Positions 11,219-19,788 of a DNA stretch of 64,000 nt are shown piece after piece; the stretch's first letter is position 1, and the number at the start of each line of letters is the position of its first letter. The notes below the pieces were generated by a model. The model was given only the letters and a program-made list of their open reading frames with translations. It did no database searches and had not been told where the DNA came from. The stretch covers positions 44,773-108,772 of the forward strand of contig WGMV01000025.1 of NCBI GenBank assembly GCA_016124905.1. Reading direction: 5' to 3'. The position numbers were made by a program, and so were the translations under genes. Source of the DNA: a bacterium (GTDB taxonomy: Bacteria > Pseudomonadota > Alphaproteobacteria > Rickettsiales > RI-342).

Positions 11219-12157
11219 TTAGATCGTCAGGGAAGAACCACCGGCGGGGATGGAAGCCGTCATAACAGGAAGGTCGGAAGGAACTTCCGTACGGTTTTCA
11301 AGCGTCACGCGCTCCACCACGCCTTCGCCGTCCAGCATGGCATGCAGCAGCATATTGTTGATGCCGTGCCCCATGCGGAACCCGCGCACACGGCCGAGAA
11401 TCGGCGCACCGGCCAGATACAGATCACCCAGGCAGTCCAGCGTTTTATGGCGCACAAACTCATCGGCGTAACGCAGGCCTTCGCGGTTCAGCACGGCCTT
11501 ATCACCTACCACGATGGCATTATCCAGCGAGCCGCCCAAAGCCAGGCCGACTTCACGCAGCTTTGCCACATCCTGCTCGAAGCCGAAGGTACGGGCGCGG
11601 CTGATGGTGTTTTTGAAATGCGACTGGCCGAAATCCACCACCAGATGCTGGCGGCCAATCACGGGGTTCGCGAAATCGATCATCATGTCAAGAATCGGCG
11701 TTTCGGCGGGCTCCACCTCAATCCAGCTGCCATTTACATGCAGCTGCACGGGCTGCAGCACGCGGATATATTCACGCAGCGCGCCCTGCTTTTTCACGCC
11801 TGCGCATTCGATCAAAAACACAAACGGCTCGGAGCTGCCATCCATGATGGGCACTTCCGGCGCATCCAGCTCAACCACGGCGTTATCCACACCCAGACCT
11901 GCGAATGCGGCCATCAGGTGTTCGATGGTGGCCACCGACACATCACCATCGGTGATGGTGGTGCAGAAGCGCGTATCCGTTACGCGGTCATAGGCGGCGG
12001 AAATTTCCGGCTTGCCGGCCAGGTCCGTCCGGCGGAACACAATGCCGCTATCTACCGCCGCGGGCAGCAGGCGCACATGCACATCCTTGCCCGTGTGCAA
12101 CCCTTTGCCGGTGCAGCTGATGGCGGATGCAAGCGTGTGTTGGTAGGTCGTCAGCAT
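11219..12157 (-). CDS. lpxC: UDP-3-O-acyl-N-acetylglucosamine deacetylase LpxC
   Basis: 312 residues. It performs the first committed step of lipid A synthesis, a zinc-dependent deacetylation. Zinc and catalytic motifs are TIEHLMAAF (His80) and HKTLDCLGDLYLAG (HKxxDxxGD), plus FRMGHGINNMLLHAM near the C-terminus. It lies downstream of ftsZ as in most alphaproteobacteria, but a YciI-like gene and a repeat pair intervene. A promoter-like TTGTGA-N17-TAGATT is present on the minus strand upstream, so it may be transcribed independently. Confidence 0.97.
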   Translation of the reverse strand: MLTTYQHTLASAISCTGKGLHTGKDVHVRLLPAAVDSGIVFRRTDLAGKPEISAAYDRVTDTRFCTTITDGDVSVATIEHLMAAFAGLGVDNAVVELDAPEVPIMDGSSEPFVFLIECAGVKKQGALREYIRVLQPVQLHVNGSWIEVEPAETPILDMMIDFANPVIGRQHLVVDFGQSHFKNTISRARTFGFEQDVAKLREVGLALGGSLDNAIVVGDKAVLNREGLRYADEFVRHKTLDCLGDLYLAGAPILGRVRGFRMGHGINNMLLHAMLDGEGVVERVTLENRTEVPSDLPVMTASIPAGGSSLTI

Positions 12158-12280
12158 GGTAAATCCTAATGTTACATGCTGAATCTACGCAAATCCCCCG
12201 TCCATCACAAATGACGCTTTATTGCCGTTTGTTACAATCCCGCCAACTCAAAACCGGCGGATTCCCTAAGGGATTGAAAT

Positions 12281-12595
12281 CTAAGCAGCAGGCGCCAGAT
12301 CGGCAAACATCGGGGCCAGCTTGCAGGTCTGGATATCCACATGTTCCCAGACATTTCCGGTCACATAGGGGTCTTTGTAAAGCCAGGCATCCAGGCTAGC
12401 CCGATCGGGATAATTCACCGTCATCACCGACCCGCGCATAATCCCCTGCTCATCCACCAACGCCGCTGCGAACAACAGATTACCGGATTTCTTGTTTGCC
12501 TCCGCCACCGCCAGATGCGCATCCCGGTTGGCCTGCCTGCGCGCAGGTGCCTCCGCATCCATGGCATCATGACCAATCACAATGAAAGTAGGCAT
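12281..12595 (-). CDS. YciI-like protein
   Basis: 104 residues from the ATG at 12595, chosen because GGAG lies about 10 bases upstream and the product then begins MPTFIVIGHD, typical of the family. YciI proteins are small ferredoxin-like alpha+beta barrels; a His-Asp pair can be catalytic in some. Here RDAHLAVAEAN, NYPDRASLDAWLYKDPYV and WEHVDIQ match the family layout. Biological role unknown. It lies between ftsZ and lpxC, separated from ftsZ by two palindromic repeat elements. Confidence 0.85.
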   Translation of the reverse strand: MPTFIVIGHDAMDAEAPARRQANRDAHLAVAEANKKSGNLLFAAALVDEQGIMRGSVMTVNYPDRASLDAWLYKDPYVTGNVWEHVDIQTCKLAPMFADLAPAA

Positions 12596-12631
12596 AGGAA
12601 TGACTCCGGTGAAAAACGCCGCGGTAGCAAG

Positions 12632-12742
12632 CATTCGCTAGGATAGAGCGAAAATAGTGGTTTGGCGAGAAGCGGAGCGTACTGTAAGTACGTGAGCATC
12701 GCATCGCAGACAAACCGCTATTTGCAGCCCATCCTAGTAGAA
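12632..12742. repeat. Palindromic element, family B, copy 1
   Basis: A roughly 111-nt imperfect palindrome. Outer arms GCTAGGAT and ATCCTAG, next arms AATAGTGGTTTG and CAAACCGCTATT, and a central hairpin GTACTGTAAGTAC. On the minus strand the core reads CTCACGTA...TACGCTCCG. It is the second of two tandem copies after ftsZ in transcription order. Confidence 0.85.
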
Positions 12743-12746
12743 TGAA

Positions 12747-12861
12747 ATTCGCTAGGGGCGAGCGAGGATGCCGGGTTTTGAGAACCGTAGCGCAGCGTAC
12801 TTAAAGTACGTGAGCAACGGAAGCGCAAAAACCCTGCTTCCGCAGCCGCTCCTAGTAGAAT
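12747..12861. repeat. Palindromic element, family B, copy 2
   Basis: Same architecture as the neighbouring copy: outer arms GCTAGG and CCTAG, inner GGGTTTT and AAAACCC, central GTACTTAAAGTAC. Its right end directly touches the ftsZ stop codon (12862-12864), so on the minus strand it forms the start of the ftsZ 3' untranslated region. Confidence 0.85.
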
Positions 12862-14535
12862 TTACCCCTGGCGGCGGAGGAAGGCGGGGATGTCGAGATA
12901 CTCCTCCGCACCCTGCTCATCGCCGCTTTTGGCGCCGCCGTGGTTGGCCTCCATCTGGGGCTTTGGGAGCTCCTGATGGTTTTCTACCTCCATATCCGGC
13001 ACGCGAATGGTGAAGGCACGGCTCACGCGCTGAAGCAGGCTGCTGCCGAAGCCGGATTTCGGGCGTCCGTCATCCTCATCATCCATCATGGCCTGCTGCT
13101 GTGGTTCCGGCATTTTGCGGAAGGCCAGCGGGGCGGTTTCCTGCGGACGGGAAGAGGCTTCCATCGGCCGTGGCGGAATGAAGGCGCCGGCGGGCGCGTC
13201 CTGCGGGGCGGCATAGGCCTGGCTGGGCGCAATATGGGCCTGCGGTTGCGGCTGCTGGAACACCGGCTGCGGATGCGACGGGGCTTCCGGCGCGGCATAG
13301 GTGGGCTGCTGCGGTTGGAACGACGGCTGCTGGGCCGCCTTCGACTGATTGTAGCTGAACTCGGCATCCGGTGCCGGTTGCGCAGCTTCCGGCTGCTGCT
13401 CGTCGCGTGCATTTACCGGTACAAACAACGGCTTTTCGGCTTTAGGAGCGGGAGGCGCGCTGAACAACGGGCGCTGGGCTTTGCCCAGTCCACCCATACC
13501 CATCTGCTGCGGCTTGGGTGCGATGCCTGCATTGGCCTTAGCGGCCTGGCGGGCCATGGCGGCGGCTTCGGATTCCACACCCGTGGCCACCACGGAAACG
13601 CGCATCTTGCCGTTCAGTTCCGGGTTGAAGATCGCACCGAAGATAATGTTCGCCTCGGGGTCCACTTCTTCGCGGATGCGGTTGGCGGCTTCATCCACTT
13701 CAAACAGGGTCAGGTCCGGCCCGCCAGTGATGTTGATCAGCACGCCCTTGGCGCCTTTCATCGACACATCGTCCAGCAGCGGGTTGGAAATGGCGGCCTC
13801 GGCGGCCTCGATGGCGCGGCGGTCGCCTTCGGCTTCGCCGGTGCCCATCATGGCTTTGCCCATCTCGCTCATCACGGCGCGGATATCGGCGAAATCGAGG
13901 TTGATCAGGCCGGGCATGGTCATCAGGTCAGTAATGCCGCGCACGCCGGAATGCAGCACTTCATCGGCCATGGCGAACGCATCGGCAAAGGTGGTGCGCT
14001 CATTGGCAACGCGGAACAGGTTCTGGTTCGGGATGACGATCAGCGTATCGACATATTTCTGCAGCTCTTCCAGCCCTTGTTCGGCCAGACGCATGCGGTG
14101 TACGCCTTCGAAATGGAACGGCTTGGTCACCACGCCCACCGTCAGCACGCCCATCTCGCGGGCAATGCGTGCAACCACCGGGGCAGCGCCCGTACCGGTG
14201 CCACCACCCATACCGGCGGTGATGAACACCATGTTGCTGCCGCGCAGCTGGTTTTCGATCTCATCGATGGATTCTTCCGCAGCGGCGCGGCCCACATCCG
14301 GGGAGGCCCCGGCGCCGAGACCCTGTGTTACATGCGTGCCGAGCTGCATGCGTTTTTCAGTCAGCGCATATTCCAGCGCCTGCGCATCGGAGTTTGCCAC
14401 CACGAAATTCGCACCCTGCAGATTGGCGCGAATCATGTTGTTGACTGCGTTTCCGCCAGCGCCGCCGACACCGATCACGGTAATATGCGGGCTAAGGTTG
14501 GATTTTTGCGGCGGGAGCTGCAGGTTTAAGGTCAT
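12862..14535 (-). CDS. ftsZ: Cell division GTPase FtsZ
   Basis: 557 residues from the ATG at 14535, which has an excellent ribosome site (AGGAGG); the frame stays open further upstream without one. The tubulin-like GTPase core has the [10 protein letters not shown] signature at about 110-119 and [13 protein letters not shown] near the N-terminus. A long Pro/Gln-rich linker (about residues 350-510) follows, longer than in E. coli and usual in alphaproteobacteria, ending in the conserved peptide [12 protein letters not shown] that binds FtsA and other partners. It forms the cytokinetic Z ring. It is separated from ftsA by 334 bp with a terminator. Confidence 0.98.
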   Translation of the reverse strand: MTLNLQLPPQKSNLSPHITVIGVGGAGGNAVNNMIRANLQGANFVVANSDAQALEYALTEKRMQLGTHVTQGLGAGASPDVGRAAAEESIDEIENQLRGSNMVFITAGMGGGTGTGAAPVVARIAREMGVLTVGVVTKPFHFEGVHRMRLAEQGLEELQKYVDTLIVIPNQNLFRVANERTTFADAFAMADEVLHSGVRGITDLMTMPGLINLDFADIRAVMSEMGKAMMGTGEAEGDRRAIEAAEAAISNPLLDDVSMKGAKGVLINITGGPDLTLFEVDEAANRIREEVDPEANIIFGAIFNPELNGKMRVSVVATGVESEAAAMARQAAKANAGIAPKPQQMGMGGLGKAQRPLFSAPPAPKAEKPLFVPVNARDEQQPEAAQPAPDAEFSYNQSKAAQQPSFQPQQPTYAAPEAPSHPQPVFQQPQPQAHIAPSQAYAAPQDAPAGAFIPPRPMEASSRPQETAPLAFRKMPEPQQQAMMDDEDDGRPKSGFGSSLLQRVSRAFTIRVPDMEVENHQELPKPQMEANHGGAKSGDEQGAEEYLDIPAFLRRQG

Positions 14536-14626
14536 GGGAAGCAACCTCCTGAAAACAAATGCTTCTATTGTTAATATAGCACGCTTAACTAACCGGCAAC
14601 ACATTATGTGGATGTGTTATAAAGAC

Positions 14627-14655
14627 AACATACTATATTTATGCTGTCCCGGCAA
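14627..14655 (-). promoter_or_regulatory. Candidate ftsZ promoter
   Basis: On the minus strand TTGCCG (14655-14650) and TATGTT (14632-14627) are spaced by 17 nt in the AT-rich ftsZ leader. The match is moderate; other AT-rich hexamers nearby could serve instead. Confidence 0.35.
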
Positions 14656-14768
14656 TATAGCGGAAGGTGATTATTTACTATTTTTTTACCTTATCGGGCA
14701 AGCGAAAGATGCTGCGCCCGCACATATTTTTGCGCCCCCTCAACATCCGCAGAAATCCACCATTTTTT

Positions 14769-14840
14769 GGAGCAAAGCGACTGGGCACGACCGTGCCCCG
14801 CGCCTTATTGGCGCGTAACAGCGAGCGGAGCGAGCCAACC
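14769..14840 (+). repeat. Family A structured repeat, ftsA-ftsZ copy
   Basis: A 72-nt unit beginning GGAGCAAAGCGACTGGGCAC and ending GCGAGCGGAGCGAGCCAACC. It contains two nested hairpins, GGGCACGACCGTGCCC and CGCGCCTTATTGGCGCG. It is about 90% identical to the four copies at 38777-39085. Confidence 0.9.
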
Positions 14841-14846
14841 AGAAAC

Positions 14847-14878
14847 AAAAATATAATGCCCGGCGGGCATTATATTTT
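14847..14878 (-). terminator. Intrinsic terminator overlapping the ftsA stop codon
   Basis: A perfect 15-bp inverted repeat (AAAATATAATGCCCG and its complement, one base between) followed on the minus strand by TTTTTGTTT. The ftsA TAA (14872-14870) lies inside the stem, so termination immediately follows translation of ftsA. Confidence 0.8.
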
Positions 14879-16141
14879 CTCCCTGAGCCATTGGAACGCA
14901 CGCACCACCGGGCTGAAAATCGGCTGCGCGAGCATCGGCGCCTGCGCCTCTCCCACCTCCGGCTTTTGCGTGCGCTTGGATACCGCCTGCACCATGCCGA
15001 TAGCCGTGGCGAATGCAGGACCGCTGGTGGATTCCGCCAGGCCTTTCATCGCCTTTGGGAAACCCACACGCGCCTGCTTACCGAATACTTTGCCTGCCAT
15101 CTCGGCAGCACCCATGATCTGCGCACCGCCACCTGTCAGCACCAGCCGCCGCCCGGCAATGCGGTCAAACCCGCTTTGCTCAAGCCGGGCTTTCGCCATA
15201 TCGAAAATCTCTTCCATACGTGGGCGGATGATGGAGGTCAGCTGCGCACGCGGCATGGTCTGCAATGTTTCATGGCCGCCTTCCTCGCCTTGCGAGATGG
15301 TGGGCACATCAATCAGGTCACGGTCGTCGGACATCACGCCGACCACAGAGCCATACAGCACCTTCAGCCGCTCCGCATGCCCCACCGTGGTGGAAAGCCC
15401 GCGCGCAATATCCTGCGTCACATGGTGCGCGCCCACGGGAATGCTATCGGTAAACACAGGCTTGCCTTCGATATAGACGGCAATCACTGAGGTACCGCCG
15501 CCGATATCCAAAAGCGTCACACCCAGTTGCATCTCGTCTTCCGTCAAACAGGCCGTGCCGGATGCAAAGCTCGACACCACAAACTCGGAAATATCCAGCT
15601 GCGCGCGCGCCACGCACTGGCTGAGATTGCGCATCGCGCTGGAGGAAGCCGTCACCAGATGCAGATTCACCCCCAGGCGGTTGCCATACATGCCGACGGG
15701 GTCTTGAATGCCGCGCACCTCGTCCAGCGTGTAACTGATGGGATAGCAATGCACCAGTTCGCGCTCGCCATGGCGGATGGACTGCTTGCCGTAATCCACC
15801 AGCCGCGCCACGTCGCGCGGGGAAACCGCATGCGGCGATACCGGCGTTTCCATAAAGATATTGTGTGAACGAATATGATTGCCGGAGAGATTCACCACCA
15901 CCTTGTCAATCCGCATCTCGGCCATCTGCTCGGCCGAATGCACGGCGGTGACGATGCTGCGCTCGGCCGCTTTTAAATCCGTAATAACGCCGGAACGCGC
16001 CCCGTTGGATACCTGATGGCCGATGCCTTCAATCACAGGCTCACCCGTCGGGTCCATACGCGCGATGAAACACACCACCTTGGTGGTTCCCACATCCAGT
16101 ACGGCAATCACATCCTGTTTTGGTTTAACCAGCGCCACCAT
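14870..16141 (-). CDS. ftsA: Cell division protein FtsA
   Basis: 423 residues, actin-like ATPase that tethers FtsZ to the membrane. It shows the phosphate-1 motif VLDVGTTKVVCFIA, SHMA-type domain 1C after about residue 80, VTLLDIGGGTSVIAVY, and GRRLVLTGGGAQIMG, and ends in an amphipathic membrane-targeting helix (VVRAFQWLREKI). The start is 23 bp after the ftsQ stop. Downstream, a terminator overlaps its own stop, so it may not be strongly co-transcribed with ftsZ. Confidence 0.97.
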   Translation of the reverse strand: MVALVKPKQDVIAVLDVGTTKVVCFIARMDPTGEPVIEGIGHQVSNGARSGVITDLKAAERSIVTAVHSAEQMAEMRIDKVVVNLSGNHIRSHNIFMETPVSPHAVSPRDVARLVDYGKQSIRHGERELVHCYPISYTLDEVRGIQDPVGMYGNRLGVNLHLVTASSSAMRNLSQCVARAQLDISEFVVSSFASGTACLTEDEMQLGVTLLDIGGGTSVIAVYIEGKPVFTDSIPVGAHHVTQDIARGLSTTVGHAERLKVLYGSVVGVMSDDRDLIDVPTISQGEEGGHETLQTMPRAQLTSIIRPRMEEIFDMAKARLEQSGFDRIAGRRLVLTGGGAQIMGAAEMAGKVFGKQARVGFPKAMKGLAESTSGPAFATAIGMVQAVSKRTQKPEVGEAQAPMLAQPIFSPVVRAFQWLREKI

Positions 16142-16164
16142 GCTCCCCTACGCACCCGCCTTCA

Positions 16165-17085
16165 TCATGTGTCAAAACCGTCCTTTTTCACTGGCGCGGC
16201 ATCCGGCATTTTCACGGCGGCCGGTTGCGCGCCACTCTCGTCCATTCCCTCGCTGCCGGGCTTCAGGCGCACATAAAGCCTGTCCGGGTCGCGCAGGTCA
16301 AGCCCGGCGATAGATTTTTCCAGCACACCCTGTTTGTTCAGGTCGCGCAGCGCATTCCACGCCGCTTCCACATTCGCCTGCGGCAGCATGATGCGCGTGC
16401 CGTCAAACAGCACCAGATCCCAGCGGCGCTCGCCCACCCACACGGCAGAATGGATTTTGGCGAAAATCTCCGGCGTCTGGGCCATCAGCGTCAGCAGGTT
16501 CTGCCAGTGCTGCGGAGCGGTCGCGCCGATCAGCAGCGGCAGGCTTTCCAGCAGCGGGTCGTTTTTCGGTGCCTGCGCCACGGGCACAATCAGCGTGCCG
16601 GAACGGTCCACCAGATAATGCTCGCCATCATGCTGCCAGATGGCCACGGGCTGGCGCTCGGTAATCCGTACATGCAGCGCACCGGAAAGGCTGCGCTGAA
16701 CTTCCGCCTTCTGCACCCAGGGGGATGTTTCCAGCCGCGAACGGATATCGTCGATGTCGGTTGCCAGCAGCGGGTCGCCCAGCTTGACGCCCACCAGTTT
16801 GTCGGCCGCATCCAGCGGCATGCGCTCACGCCCTTCCAGATACACATGCGTGATGTTCAGCCCCGCCACATGGGACGCCGAAGCCTGTTTCTCATGAAAC
16901 CAGTTGGAAACGCCATTGGTCCAGCGGTTCCACACATCGCCCTGCATGGCGTATATGCCAAACCCGACAGAGGTGAACAGCACCGCCGCTCCCCCCCAGC
17001 GGAACCCGTGCTCCAGCTTTTTGCGCCACGCCCGGCGGGCCGAGAGTTTTTCCGCATCCTGCAGACTGACGGTTTTTTTAGCCAT
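16165..17085 (-). CDS. ftsQ: Cell division protein FtsQ
   Basis: 306 residues, bitopic divisome protein. A basic cytoplasmic tail is followed by one membrane helix (about 30-50, GGAAVLFTSVGFGIYAMQG), a POTRA domain (about 78-148) and the FtsQ beta domain. It bridges FtsB/FtsL and other divisome components in the periplasm. Its start overlaps the end of ddl by 8 bp, indicating a tight ddl-ftsQ-ftsA operon. The C-terminal tail after about residue 285 is Pro/Ala/Lys-rich and probably disordered. Confidence 0.94.
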   Translation of the reverse strand: MAKKTVSLQDAEKLSARRAWRKKLEHGFRWGGAAVLFTSVGFGIYAMQGDVWNRWTNGVSNWFHEKQASASHVAGLNITHVYLEGRERMPLDAADKLVGVKLGDPLLATDIDDIRSRLETSPWVQKAEVQRSLSGALHVRITERQPVAIWQHDGEHYLVDRSGTLIVPVAQAPKNDPLLESLPLLIGATAPQHWQNLLTLMAQTPEIFAKIHSAVWVGERRWDLVLFDGTRIMLPQANVEAAWNALRDLNKQGVLEKSIAGLDLRDPDRLYVRLKPGSEGMDESGAQPAAVKMPDAAPVKKDGFDT

Positions 17086-18031
17086 GACGCCTTTCCGATT
17101 CTACCTGAATGGAACGTTGCTTGAGTGCTTCCTCCACCAGCATGGTCACCAGCTGGTCGAACGTGATGCCCGCATGCGCGGCAATTTCCGGCGAGAGCGA
17201 AAGCTCCGTCATGCCCGGCTGCGTGTTCAGCTCCAGAATCACGAACTTGCCGGGTTTGGTTTCCGTCTCACCATAATAAATGAAGTCGCTGCGCGAAAGC
17301 CCGCGGCAGCCCAGCGCCTTATGCGCCATCTCGGCATAGCGGCACACCTGCTCATACGCATCCGGGCGGATCGGCGCGGGCATCAGATGGTCCGCCTTGC
17401 CGACCGTGTATTTGGCTTCGTAATCGTAAAACGCGTTCTTCGGGCGGATTTCGATGGCGCCCAGCGCCTGGTCATTCAGCACCGCCACCTGCACTTCACG
17501 CCCGTCCATGCAGCGCTCGGCCAGCACATGGCCACCATAGCTCCAGTCGCTTTCGGTAATGAACTGGTTATCGCCCTGGCGGTAGAATTTCACGCCGACG
17601 CTGGACCCCTCGTCGATCGGCTTCAAAATGAAAGGACGCGGCAGCGGGTCGGCCTTCAGCGCCTCTTCCTTGCTCACCACCTTGCCTTCTGCGGTCGGAA
17701 TACCTGCGGCCTGAAAGATGATCTTCGCCGTCGGCTTATGCATCGCCATGCTGGATGCCAGCACGCCGGAATGCGTATAGGGCAGCCCCATGATCTCCAG
17801 CACACCCTGCACGCAGCCATCTTCACCGTATTTGCCATGCAGCGCGTTGAATACCGCATCCGGCTTGGCGGCCTTGAGCTTCTCGGCCAGGTCCGCCCCC
17901 ACATCAATGCCGGTGACCTTGTAGCCCTGGCGCTCCAGCGCCTTCACCACGGCCTTGCCGCTGTTAAGGGATACCTCGCGTTCTGCCGATATCCCGCCGA
18001 GCAGAACAGCAATATGAGGCTTAACCGCCAT
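17078..18031 (-). CDS. ddl: D-alanine--D-alanine ligase
   Basis: 317 residues of ATP-grasp fold, making the D-Ala-D-Ala dipeptide for peptidoglycan. Recognisable stretches are IAVLLGGISAEREVSL at the N-terminus, FILKPIDEGSSVGVKFY, and RSDFIYYG and ELNTQPGMTELSL with metal ligands. I use the ATG at 18031 (MAVKPHIAV) with AGG upstream; an in-frame ATG at 18052 is possible. Usually murB precedes ddl in this cluster; here a 250-bp AT-rich gap and ppx follow, so the dcw cluster ends at ddl. Confidence 0.95.
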   Translation of the reverse strand: MAVKPHIAVLLGGISAEREVSLNSGKAVVKALERQGYKVTGIDVGADLAEKLKAAKPDAVFNALHGKYGEDGCVQGVLEIMGLPYTHSGVLASSMAMHKPTAKIIFQAAGIPTAEGKVVSKEEALKADPLPRPFILKPIDEGSSVGVKFYRQGDNQFITESDWSYGGHVLAERCMDGREVQVAVLNDQALGAIEIRPKNAFYDYEAKYTVGKADHLMPAPIRPDAYEQVCRYAEMAHKALGCRGLSRSDFIYYGETETKPGKFVILELNTQPGMTELSLSPEIAAHAGITFDQLVTMLVEEALKQRSIQVESERRHG

Positions 18032-18279
18032 GTTCAACCTGTATACCGTCATCTGTTAAGCCACTATGGCTCGTGGTTGCATGGGCGCAAAACCGCCCAT
18101 CACCCGCTAAATATGGTATATTTACCCCCCGTTTGTAAAGGGAATTTATGAATCTCGCCGTATTTTTTGCAAAAAATCTTAACCGACAAACAACGTGGCA
18201 AGCTGCTTAAAAAAAACGCCGGAAACGGCATCGCGACAATCAGGAAAAGTTAAGAACAGCGCAAAACGAAGTTATCGTG

Positions 18280-19788
18280 TTAACAATCTAACGCTTCGCT
18301 GCTGCGTATCCCCGCCAGCGATTGATTGATGCGCGCCGTGCGCTTTTCCACCACCTCGCCCGCCACCAGGTCGGGCAGATCGCTTTCCAGCGCAATGGCG
18401 CCGTCACCCTTGCGGATATGCACCAGCTTCAGCACCTCGCCCACCCCGCCGGAAAGCGTGTAAGCCAGGTTGATGGCCAGCCCCACCAGACGCGCGCGCT
18501 CCAGTTCGATCGGCTCGATATTCAACCGCTGCCACCCCTGCAGCGGGATCGGGGCGGAATGCTGGTAACGCCGCATCACCGCCAGCGCCAGCAGAAAGCG
18601 CGAGCCATGCCCCATCGCCAGCAGGGGCGATTGCAGCACGTCGTAAAACGCCGCTTCCGAGCGTTCCGCCGAAAGTTCGTAGCGCGGAATGGTCGCCAGC
18701 AGGCAGGCCGTATGCCTCAACCGTCGCCACTCTACGCTCTCCCGTGGGAATATCGGCGTCATCCACTCATCCAGCATCTCTCCGAAAGCCACATCGCCAC
18801 CGTGATAAAGCGTCACTTCCTTGGCCACCTCAAGCAGCGGGTCCGCCACCGGCTGCTGGCGGTAAAGCCAGCCCTCGCGAATGCCCTGCATGGAAAACAT
18901 GACGCACTTCGGTTTACCCGCCGCTATCAGGCGCTGCATCACAATGCTGGCGGCCATCAATGTGTCGGCACGCTTGCGCCTCACCCCCGGCAGGGCCAGC
19001 AGCGCGGTGGACTGCATCTTGGCGATGCGCTCGCAAAAACCGGCCAGCGCCTCGCTTTCCACCACATATTCATGCAGGAAACGCAGCGGATAGGCTGTCT
19101 CTTCCATGTAAATCTTCGCCAGCGCGCGGAAGCTTCCACCAATGGCATAAAGCGTTTTACCCTTCATGGACGCCGTGACGGATGCGGCCCCCGCCAGCGC
19201 GTCGTCCACCTGTTTGCGCGCGGCCTTCCTGTCCGCCCCGCTTTCATCGAAGATGGAAAGCACCCCCACCGGCAGGCTGGTCATCTGGTGCACGCCGTCA
19301 ATATCCACCGCCGCCAGCTCCATACTCGCCCCGCCAAGGTCGCATGCCATGCCGTCCACCGCATCGATGGAGCCAAGCACGCCCCAGGCGCCGAGTTCGG
19401 CCTCCTGATCGCCGGTAATGATATGAATATCGATCTGGAGGTCTTTCTTCAGCTTCTTGATGAAAGCCTCGCCGTCGCTCGCCATGCGGCAGGCGGCCGT
19501 GGCCAGCGCGGTGATCTCACTCACCCCCATCGCGCGCGCCAGCGCCACAAAGCGTTTGATCGCCAGCGCGGCACGCTCCTTGCCGATGGGATTCAGCCTG
19601 CCGGTCATCGCCAGGCCTTGCCCGAGCGCGCATTGCACTTTCTCGTTAAAGGTCGCCAGCGGCACCTTGCCTACCCGGTCATACAGCACCAGCCTCACGG
19701 AGTTGGAGCCGATATCGATCAACCCCACGCGTTTGGGCGTCACATGAACCATTTCGGGGGCGAATGACTTACTGCGTGCGTTGCTCAC
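18280..19788 (-). CDS. ppx: Exopolyphosphatase (Ppx/GppA family)
   Basis: 502 residues. The ASKHA-fold N-terminal domain has the phosphate-binding motifs VGLIDIGSNSVRLVLYD and MACDLGGASMELAAVD, and an HD-like C-terminal half follows. It hydrolyses terminal phosphates of inorganic polyphosphate, and family members may also act on pppGpp. The likely GTG start at 19788 overlaps the ppk stop (GTGA), giving translational coupling of synthesis and breakdown enzymes; an ATG at 19752 is the alternative. Confidence 0.93.
   Translation of the reverse strand: MSNARSKSFAPEMVHVTPKRVGLIDIGSNSVRLVLYDRVGKVPLATFNEKVQCALGQGLAMTGRLNPIGKERAALAIKRFVALARAMGVSEITALATAACRMASDGEAFIKKLKKDLQIDIHIITGDQEAELGAWGVLGSIDAVDGMACDLGGASMELAAVDIDGVHQMTSLPVGVLSIFDESGADRKAARKQVDDALAGAASVTASMKGKTLYAIGGSFRALAKIYMEETAYPLRFLHEYVVESEALAGFCERIAKMQSTALLALPGVRRKRADTLMAASIVMQRLIAAGKPKCVMFSMQGIREGWLYRQQPVADPLLEVAKEVTLYHGGDVAFGEMLDEWMTPIFPRESVEWRRLRHTACLLATIPRYELSAERSEAAFYDVLQSPLLAMGHGSRFLLALAVMRRYQHSAPIPLQGWQRLNIEPIELERARLVGLAINLAYTLSGGVGEVLKLVHIRKGDGAIALESDLPDLVAGEVVEKRTARINQSLAGIRSSEALDC

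Larger units (their letters stand above)
14536..14869. other. Gene-free ftsA-ftsZ intergenic region (334 bp)
   Basis: From right to left it holds the intrinsic terminator overlapping the ftsA stop, one family A repeat, and about 200 bp of AT-rich leader with promoter-like sequences before the ftsZ ribosome site. No open frame in it is supported. Confidence 0.8.

Noticed and set aside
14536..14604. Longer N-terminus for FtsZ
   Set aside because: The ATG at 14535 has a perfect AGGAGG site and gives a standard FtsZ start, while the upstream codons overlap the leader.
13481..14818. Long plus-strand open frame opposite ftsZ
   Set aside because: It is the antisense of a strongly supported gene in GC-rich DNA, with no family resemblance.
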